From: Succinimonas sp963628765 | Lineage (GTDB): Bacteria > Pseudomonadota > Gammaproteobacteria > Enterobacterales > Succinivibrionaceae | Assembly (NCBI GenBank): GCA_963628765.1 | Contig: CAVGFV010000224.1 | Span: 1 to 10,730, forward strand | Length of the DNA: 10,730 nt | Direction: 5' to 3' | In this document: in pieces, positions 6,929-10,730 of the stretch | Layout: each line of letters starts with the position of its first letter | How positions within the stretch are numbered: the first letter of the stretch is position 1 | Notes under the pieces: generated by a model | Database searches by the model: none | Told to the model about the DNA's origin: nothing | What the model saw: only the letters and a program-made list of their open reading frames with translations | Made by a program: the position numbers and the translations under genes

Positions 6929-7716
6929 TATAGTGCCTCGATATAAGATTGATCTGTTGGATAATTAAAAGGAACAGGTCCATCATACTCGCCGTTGATA
7001 AACTGTTTGATACGGGGATCTGTACTTTTTTTAAGTTCCTCTGGTGTACCGCTACCAATTACATGGCCTGATGAAAATATATAGAGATAATCAGCGATAC
7101 CCATGATTTCAGGAAGATCGTGAGTTACCACAACAGAGGTTAAACCTAAACTTTCATTCATTCTTTTTATTAAGCGTACAAGAACAGCCATTGTAATAGG
7201 ATCCTGCCCTACAAAAGGTTCATCGTACATCATAAGCTCAGGATCGAGAGCAATAGCTCGTGCTAATGCCGCACGTCTTGCCATACCGCCTGAAAGTTCT
7301 TGTGGCATTAAAGAAGATGCGCCTCTAAGTCCTACAGCCTCGAGTTTCATCATCACCATAGCCTTGATGATTTCTTCTGGAAGTCTAGTATGCTCTCTGA
7401 TAGGGAAAGCTACGTTTTCAAAAACATTGAGATCTGTAAATAAAGCACCACTCTGGAAAAGCATACTCATACGCTTTCTAAGGTCATAGAGGTCTTTTCT
7501 TCCTAATTTGTGAACATTAATGCCATCAAATAAAATTTCGCCAGAATCTGGTGTTAACTGACCACCAATAAGACGTAGCATAGTGGTTTTTCCTGTGCCG
7601 CTTGGGCCTAAGAAAGCCGTTATCTTGCCTTTTTCAATGGTTAAGGAAACATCATCATAAATTTTCCTAGCGCCATATGAAAAGCTGACATTTTTTATTT
7701 CTACTAATGCGCTCAT
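6928..7716 (-). CDS. mlaF: MlaF, ATP-binding subunit of the Mla phospholipid transporter
   Basis: MlaF is the cytoplasmic ATPase that powers phospholipid movement by MlaE in maintaining outer-membrane lipid asymmetry. The 262 residues carry every ABC element: Walker A GPSGTGKTT (37-45), Q-loop Gln88, signature LSGGM (141-145), Walker B LMMYDE (161-166) and switch His199. MARRAALARAIALDPE and DEPFVGQDP are characteristic of MlaF rather than of generic ABC ATPases. The C-terminal extension (KQFINGEYDGPVPFNYP and onward) corresponds to the tail that in E. coli reaches across the dimer near the MlaB site. It is the first gene of the operon. AAGAGAGA precedes the ATG at 7714-7716; another ATG at 7720-7718 is out of frame. 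Confidence 0.97.
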   Translation of the reverse strand: MSALVEIKNVSFSYGARKIYDDVSLTIEKGKITAFLGPSGTGKTTMLRLIGGQLTPDSGEILFDGINVHKLGRKDLYDLRKRMSMLFQSGALFTDLNVFENVAFPIREHTRLPEEIIKAMVMMKLEAVGLRGASSLMPQELSGGMARRAALARAIALDPELMMYDEPFVGQDPITMAVLVRLIKRMNESLGLTSVVVTHDLPEIMGIADYLYIFSSGHVIGSGTPEELKKSTDPRIKQFINGEYDGPVPFNYPTDQSYIEAL

Positions 7717-7762
7717 GCATCTCTCTTACTGAAACATCAGGAACAATATCTACTTGCTAGTC

Positions 7763-7771
7763 ATTATATCA
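7763..7771 (-). promoter_or_regulatory. Extended -10 promoter for the mla operon
   Basis: On the minus strand TGATATAAT (7771-7763) is a perfect extended -10 (TGnTATAAT), giving a predicted leader of about 40 nt before mlaF. The -35 position (7791-7786, GCTCTT) is poor, which is usual for extended -10 promoters. It is the best promoter-like match between rep and mlaF. Confidence 0.6.
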
Positions 7772-7823
7772 GACAGGGCTTACATAAGAGCCTATCATTA
7801 GTTAAGACAAGTAAAATAACCAA

Positions 7824-7854
7824 AAGTTTTTTACAAAGTATGTCAAGTTTTTTA
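7824..7854. repeat. Two 10-bp direct repeats upstream of the mla promoter
   Basis: AAGTTTTTTA occurs at 7824-7833 and again at 7845-7854, 21 bp apart start to start, or about two helical turns. An orphan minus-strand TTGACA (7846-7841) overlaps the second copy but has no -10 at a usable spacing. The repeats lie roughly 70-100 bp upstream of the predicted mla start site, where an activator or UP-like element could act. Chance in AT-rich DNA cannot be excluded. Confidence 0.35.
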
Positions 7855-7874
7855 ATTTCATTACAGAAAATTTC

Positions 7875-7915
7875 TAAACATGCCACTTGTTTTACAACAT
7901 CCTCAAGCATGTTTA
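7875..7915 (-). repeat. 9-bp inverted repeat after rep, possible terminator
   Basis: TAAACATGC (7875-7883) and GCATGTTTA (7907-7915) are perfect inverted copies with a 23-nt loop, about 32 bp beyond the rep stop. On the minus strand the right arm is followed by GAAATTTTC, a weak T-run. Inside the loop TTGT and ACAA could form a further small hairpin. It may be the rep terminator, an RNA 3'-end stabiliser or a protein-binding palindrome; the long loop and weak T-run argue against a strong terminator. Confidence 0.4.
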
Positions 7916-7946
7916 ATAAAACTTAATTTTTCTTGTCTATGCGTTT

Positions 7947-9986
7947 TTAAGAATTCATGCGGGCACGAGCTTGAGCAAGGAAACGAGTCACCATATCATT
8001 TTTTTCGCTTTCAGTCATGCTAGGTTCATTCTTTTTCTTCCAATCAAGATCTTCCTTTGGGAGCTCTTTTAGGAAACGGCTAGGTTCAGGATGTAGGGGT
8101 TCTTTATGATCACGTCCTTTTCTTTCGTTACAAAGCATAAAGGTAAGTTCGTAACGAGCTCTAGTCATGCCTACATAAGCTAAACGGCGTTCTTCTTCGA
8201 TGTCATTTGCTTCAATGGAAGTACGATGCGGAAGAATACCTTCTTCCATCCCAATCATGTAAACGTAAGGGAATTCGAGACCTTTTGAGGAGTGTAAGGT
8301 CATTAGTTGGACTTCATCAAGATTGAAGTCCTGTTCCTCACGATCCAATAGTTCGCGAAGAGCCATTTTATTTACAGCTTCATCAAATGACAAAGGTTCT
8401 TCAAATTCTTGAGGGTTTCCAGTCATTGAACGTTCTACCCAATCAATAAGAGTTCTTACGTTATCGATACGAATTTCAGCACTTTTTTCACTTCCTGAAT
8501 CTATCCTTAACCAATCTTCATATCCTAGAAGAGAAGTGAGATTCCTTAAGGTTTCATGTGCATGAGGTCCTGAAAGTTGCTTTCTAAGATCACGAATTAA
8601 ATCACCAAAGGCAAAAAACTTATGAGCCTCTCTAGGAGGAAGACTTCCTGAAATGCTCATTTCAGAACAACATTCTAATAAAGTTAGGTTAGCTTTTTCC
8701 GCAAATGCGTTTAAGTGTTCGAGTGCTACAGGTCCAATTTCACGTCTTGGTACGTTAATGACTCTTAAAAAAGCACGATTATCATCATCGTTTACGAGAA
8801 CTCTGAGATAGCACATGAAGTCTTTGATTTCTGATTGTGCAAAAAAGCTAGTTCCTCCAATTACACGGAAGGGTATATTACTTTCAGTAAAGGCTTTTTG
8901 GATTTCTCGTGATTGATAGTTACTTCGATAAAGGACTACATAATCATTAAAAGAGGATCTGGTACGGTAGTGGTGAGCTAAAAGCTCTGTTACAAGTTTT
9001 TTCCCTTCTTGCTCAGCTTTAGGTATTTCGATTACCTTAATAGGCTTACCAAATTCGAGTCCAGAATGCAGCTTTTTAATATATTCATGAGGATTATTTG
9101 CAATTAATGCATTAGCACATTTTAAAATTCGTCCGCAGGAACGATAATTTTCTTGAAGCATGATTACCTTAAGGTTTGGGAAATCTTTGCTTAACTGCGG
9201 AATGTTTTGTGGGGCTGCCCCGCGCCAAGAATAGATAGACTGATCGTCATCACCTACAACAGTGAAGTGCTGATGTTCGGATACTAACAATTTAATTAAT
9301 TCGTATTGGCTTTCATTAGTATCTTGATATTCATCTACTAGTAGGTATCTTATTTTTGAACGCCAACGTCTTAATACAGATTCGTTTTCACGAAAAAGTT
9401 TTACCGTGCGATAAATGAGATCATCGAAATCTAAAGCATTACAAGAATGCATGGTTCTCTCATATTCATCGTAGATGAGCCCAGCAATTTGGCTTTCAGG
9501 ATCGCGTAAAGCCAAAACGTCTTCGGGTGATGCCAGTTCATTTTTATAACGTGAAATAGTATTGATCCAATAGCTTGCACGTTCTCTTAGTTCTTCCTTT
9601 GTGAGATCGGGTTGCGCTTTTTCAATAATCTCCTTCATTACACTTAATGTATCGTATTCATCAAAAAGTGAAAAATTCGTGGAGATACCAGCAGCTTTTG
9701 CTTCGTGTCTAATAATATCTAAGCCAAGTGAATGGAATGTAGATACCTTAATTCCTTGTATCTCATCTTGGGTTAGCATTTGTGAGACACGCTCTTTCAT
9801 TTCGCGAGCGGCCTTATTTGTGAATGTAACAGCACAAATATTACGAGCAGAATAGCTACAGTTGGAAATCAAATGAGCAATTTTTTGAGTGATAACACGG
9901 GTTTTTCCAGAGCCTGCACCTGCAATAACAAGACATGGTCCACCGATATATTGAACAGCTTCTTGTTGCTCTTTATTTAGGATCAT
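7947..9986 (-). CDS. rep: ATP-dependent DNA helicase Rep (superfamily 1A)
   Basis: Rep is a 3'-to-5' helicase that works with the replisome to clear protein roadblocks and restart stalled forks. The 679 residues (E. coli 673) contain all SF1A motifs: Q motif LNKEQQEAV (3-11), Walker A GAGSGKT (23-29), Ia TFTNKAAREM, II VDEYQDTN (217-224), III GDDDQSIYSWRG (245-256), IV QENYRS (278-283), V LMTLHSSKGLEF (561-572) and VI EEERRLAYVGMTRAR (597-611). Rep is preferred to UvrD/PcrA because of SIYSWRGAAPQN in motif III and the segment PLHPEPSRFLKELPKEDLDW (630-649), which resemble E. coli Rep. The last 30 residues are of mixed charge and do not obviously match the basic E. coli Rep tail that binds DnaB. 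ACGGAG sits about 9 nt before the ATG. It lies downstream of mscL with its own probable promoter. Confidence 0.93.
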   Translation of the reverse strand: MILNKEQQEAVQYIGGPCLVIAGAGSGKTRVITQKIAHLISNCSYSARNICAVTFTNKAAREMKERVSQMLTQDEIQGIKVSTFHSLGLDIIRHEAKAAGISTNFSLFDEYDTLSVMKEIIEKAQPDLTKEELRERASYWINTISRYKNELASPEDVLALRDPESQIAGLIYDEYERTMHSCNALDFDDLIYRTVKLFRENESVLRRWRSKIRYLLVDEYQDTNESQYELIKLLVSEHQHFTVVGDDDQSIYSWRGAAPQNIPQLSKDFPNLKVIMLQENYRSCGRILKCANALIANNPHEYIKKLHSGLEFGKPIKVIEIPKAEQEGKKLVTELLAHHYRTRSSFNDYVVLYRSNYQSREIQKAFTESNIPFRVIGGTSFFAQSEIKDFMCYLRVLVNDDDNRAFLRVINVPRREIGPVALEHLNAFAEKANLTLLECCSEMSISGSLPPREAHKFFAFGDLIRDLRKQLSGPHAHETLRNLTSLLGYEDWLRIDSGSEKSAEIRIDNVRTLIDWVERSMTGNPQEFEEPLSFDEAVNKMALRELLDREEQDFNLDEVQLMTLHSSKGLEFPYVYMIGMEEGILPHRTSIEANDIEEERRLAYVGMTRARYELTFMLCNERKGRDHKEPLHPEPSRFLKELPKEDLDWKKKNEPSMTESEKNDMVTRFLAQARARMNS

Positions 9987-10024
9987 GAGGCTTCTCCGTA
10001 TGAAAAAAGTGTTACTAAAAAATC

Positions 10025-10053
10025 ATTAAAATGATATTAAAAAACAGTCACAA
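10025..10053 (-). promoter_or_regulatory. Candidate sigma-70 promoter for rep, inside the mscL terminator
   Basis: On the minus strand TTGTGA (10053-10048) and TTTAAT (10030-10025) are separated by exactly 17 nt, giving a predicted leader of about 30 nt before rep. The -35 hexamer is part of the right arm of the mscL terminator hairpin. The -10 lies in the near-palindrome ATCATTTTAATGAT (10035-10022). Confidence 0.5.
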
Positions 10054-10077
10054 TATTTTATTTTGTGGCTGTTTTTT
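10039..10077 (-). terminator. Rho-independent terminator of mscL
   Basis: On the minus strand AAAAAACAGCCACAA (10077-10063) pairs with TTGTGACTGTTTTTT (10053-10039) around a 9-nt loop; one internal C/A mismatch interrupts the stem and the right arm ends in six Ts. It lies about 18 bp after the mscL stop. On the plus strand the mismatch becomes a G-U wobble and is also followed by six Ts, so the element could stop transcription both ways, though no plus-strand gene feeds it. Confidence 0.75.
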
Positions 10078-10094
10078 AGAAGACGAGAACGGTT

Positions 10095-10535
10095 TTAGTC
10101 CTTCTTCTGTTGTTCTTTTAAGAGATCGCGGATTTCAGTTAAAAGCTTAACATCAGGGGTTGGTTCAGCAGCTTCTTCTGTTTTTTCTTCTTTAATTATT
10201 GAACGCTTTAAATTGTTGATTAATTTCATTGATAAGAAAATAGCGATGGCAATGAGTAAAAAGTCAAAAATGGTTTGTAAAAATGCGCCATAGCTAAGAA
10301 CTATTGCTTCTGCGCTTTCGGTCTTTTCTTGTAAGGTAATGCTAAGGTACTTGAAATCTACATTACCACAGATCATACCTATAACTGGCATAATAATATC
10401 GGCAACAAGTGATGAAACAATCTTTCCAAAAGCAGTACCGATTACAACACCGATTGCCATATCAAGGACATTGCCCTTCATTGCAAAATCTTTGAATTCT
10501 TTAATAAGAGAAAAACCTTTTTCTGTAACTGACAT
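10095..10535 (-). CDS. mscL: Large-conductance mechanosensitive channel MscL
   Basis: MscL is a homopentameric inner-membrane channel that opens under high membrane tension to release solutes during hypo-osmotic shock. The 146 residues (E. coli 136) show the N-terminal helix (EFKDFAMKGNVLDMAIGVV), TM1 at about 23-51 with the conserved AFGKIVSSLVADIIMP, a periplasmic loop (about 52-79), TM2 at about 80-106 (FDFLLIAIAIF, MKLIN) and the C-terminal bundle helix LLTEIRDLLKEQ (131-142). The start was placed at ATG 10535-10533, not the far upstream ATG at 10709, because homology begins here and AAGGAA lies 7 nt upstream. There are about 7 extra residues (TEKGFS region) before the usual start, and Met26 replaces the E. 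coli gate residue Leu19. It forms its own unit with a promoter and terminator. Confidence 0.96.
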   Translation of the reverse strand: MSVTEKGFSLIKEFKDFAMKGNVLDMAIGVVIGTAFGKIVSSLVADIIMPVIGMICGNVDFKYLSITLQEKTESAEAIVLSYGAFLQTIFDFLLIAIAIFLSMKLINNLKRSIIKEEKTEEAAEPTPDVKLLTEIRDLLKEQQKKD

Positions 10536-10542
10536 TTTAAAA

Positions 10543-10548
10543 TTCCTT
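10543..10548 (-). promoter_or_regulatory. mscL ribosome binding site
   Basis: On the minus strand AAGGAA (10548-10543) stands 7 nt before the ATG at 10535. It decides between this start and an upstream in-frame ATG 58 codons earlier, whose extension shows no MscL similarity. Confidence 0.8.
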
Positions 10549-10555
10549 GTATAAA

Positions 10556-10599
10556 AAACGATAATTTTAAAGATATTATCAAACCATGGATTATCGTTT
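10556..10599. repeat. 10-bp inverted repeat overlapping the mscL -10
   Basis: AAACGATAAT (10556-10565, plus) is repeated in inverted form as ATTATCGTTT (10590-10599), perfectly, with 24 bp between. The centre contains another small palindrome, GATATTATC (10572-10580). The distal arm covers the mscL -10 hexamer. On the minus strand the proximal arm runs into more Ts, so it could instead be the terminator of a gene beyond the window. Confidence 0.45.
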
Positions 10600-10618
10600 C
10601 TTTTATTAGAATTGTCTA
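10590..10618 (-). promoter_or_regulatory. Sigma-70 promoter for mscL
   Basis: On the minus strand TAGACA (10618-10613) and GATAAT (10595-10590) each match the consensus at 5 of 6 positions or close to it and are separated by exactly 17 nt. The predicted start near 10583 gives a leader of about 48 nt. The -10 lies inside the left arm of a 10-bp inverted repeat, which could allow regulation. Confidence 0.6.
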
Positions 10619-10730
10619 TTTTTTGTAGGGCTGATTTTAGAAAAATATAGTGAAGGGGACTTCTATAAATTAACTTTTTTTTGCGATGTCCCAATGTTAA
10701 AACACACACAAATTAACCATTATAAGATGT

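Noticed and set aside
6825..7058. Minus-strand open frame across the mlaF-mlaE junction
   Set aside because: It lies in another frame of two firmly identified genes and has no protein-like features.
7818..7846. Promoter from the perfect TTGACA at 7846-7841 (minus)
   Set aside because: No hexamer resembling TATAAT lies 16-18 nt downstream (TTGGTT at 17), so it is treated as an orphan match.
10536..10709. N-terminal extension of mscL from an upstream ATG
   Set aside because: The 58 extra residues show no MscL similarity, cover the promoter and inverted repeat, and the start at 10535 has its own Shine-Dalgarno.

Overview
The window is AT-rich chromosomal DNA holding ordinary housekeeping genes of a Gram-negative bacterium, most likely a gammaproteobacterium. 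It has a complete Mla phospholipid-transport operon in the gammaproteobacterial order, a Rep-type helicase rather than only a UvrD/PcrA type, RNase D with tandem C-terminal HRDC-like regions, and proteins that align along their length with the Escherichia coli versions. Low G+C together with this set would fit a host-associated lineage such as Succinivibrionaceae, but that placement is inference. I see no transposase, integrase, phage gene, CRISPR array, tRNA or rRNA, and no sign of recent transfer.

Layout, left to right. Positions 1-236 have no firm gene; they contain a terminator-like hairpin facing leftward and a short open frame running off the edge. Ribonuclease D (rnd, minus) and UvrA (uvrA, plus) are divergent across a 326-bp spacer. 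uvrA ends at a strong bidirectional hairpin terminator that it shares with the convergent operon mlaF-mlaE-mlaD-mlaC-mlaB (minus). This operon encodes the ATPase, permease, inner-membrane MCE ring protein, periplasmic lipid carrier and STAS subunit of the Mla system. Its genes are tightly packed (a TAATG overlap, and Shine-Dalgarno sequences built over the preceding stop codon), except for a 76-bp gap before mlaC. A 230-bp spacer with an extended -10 promoter and an inverted repeat separates mlaF from rep (minus). Upstream of rep lies mscL (minus), whose terminator overlaps the probable rep promoter.

Functionally the genes fall into three groups: DNA repair and replication (UvrA, Rep), RNA processing (RNase D), and envelope maintenance (the Mla transporter and the osmotic safety valve MscL). 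Their adjacency looks like ordinary genome neighbourhood rather than one combined system. I found no previously undescribed system here. The points worth a second look are small: an unusually short MlaB, a promoter inside a terminator, an inverted repeat over the mscL -10, and a few unexplained repeats between genes.
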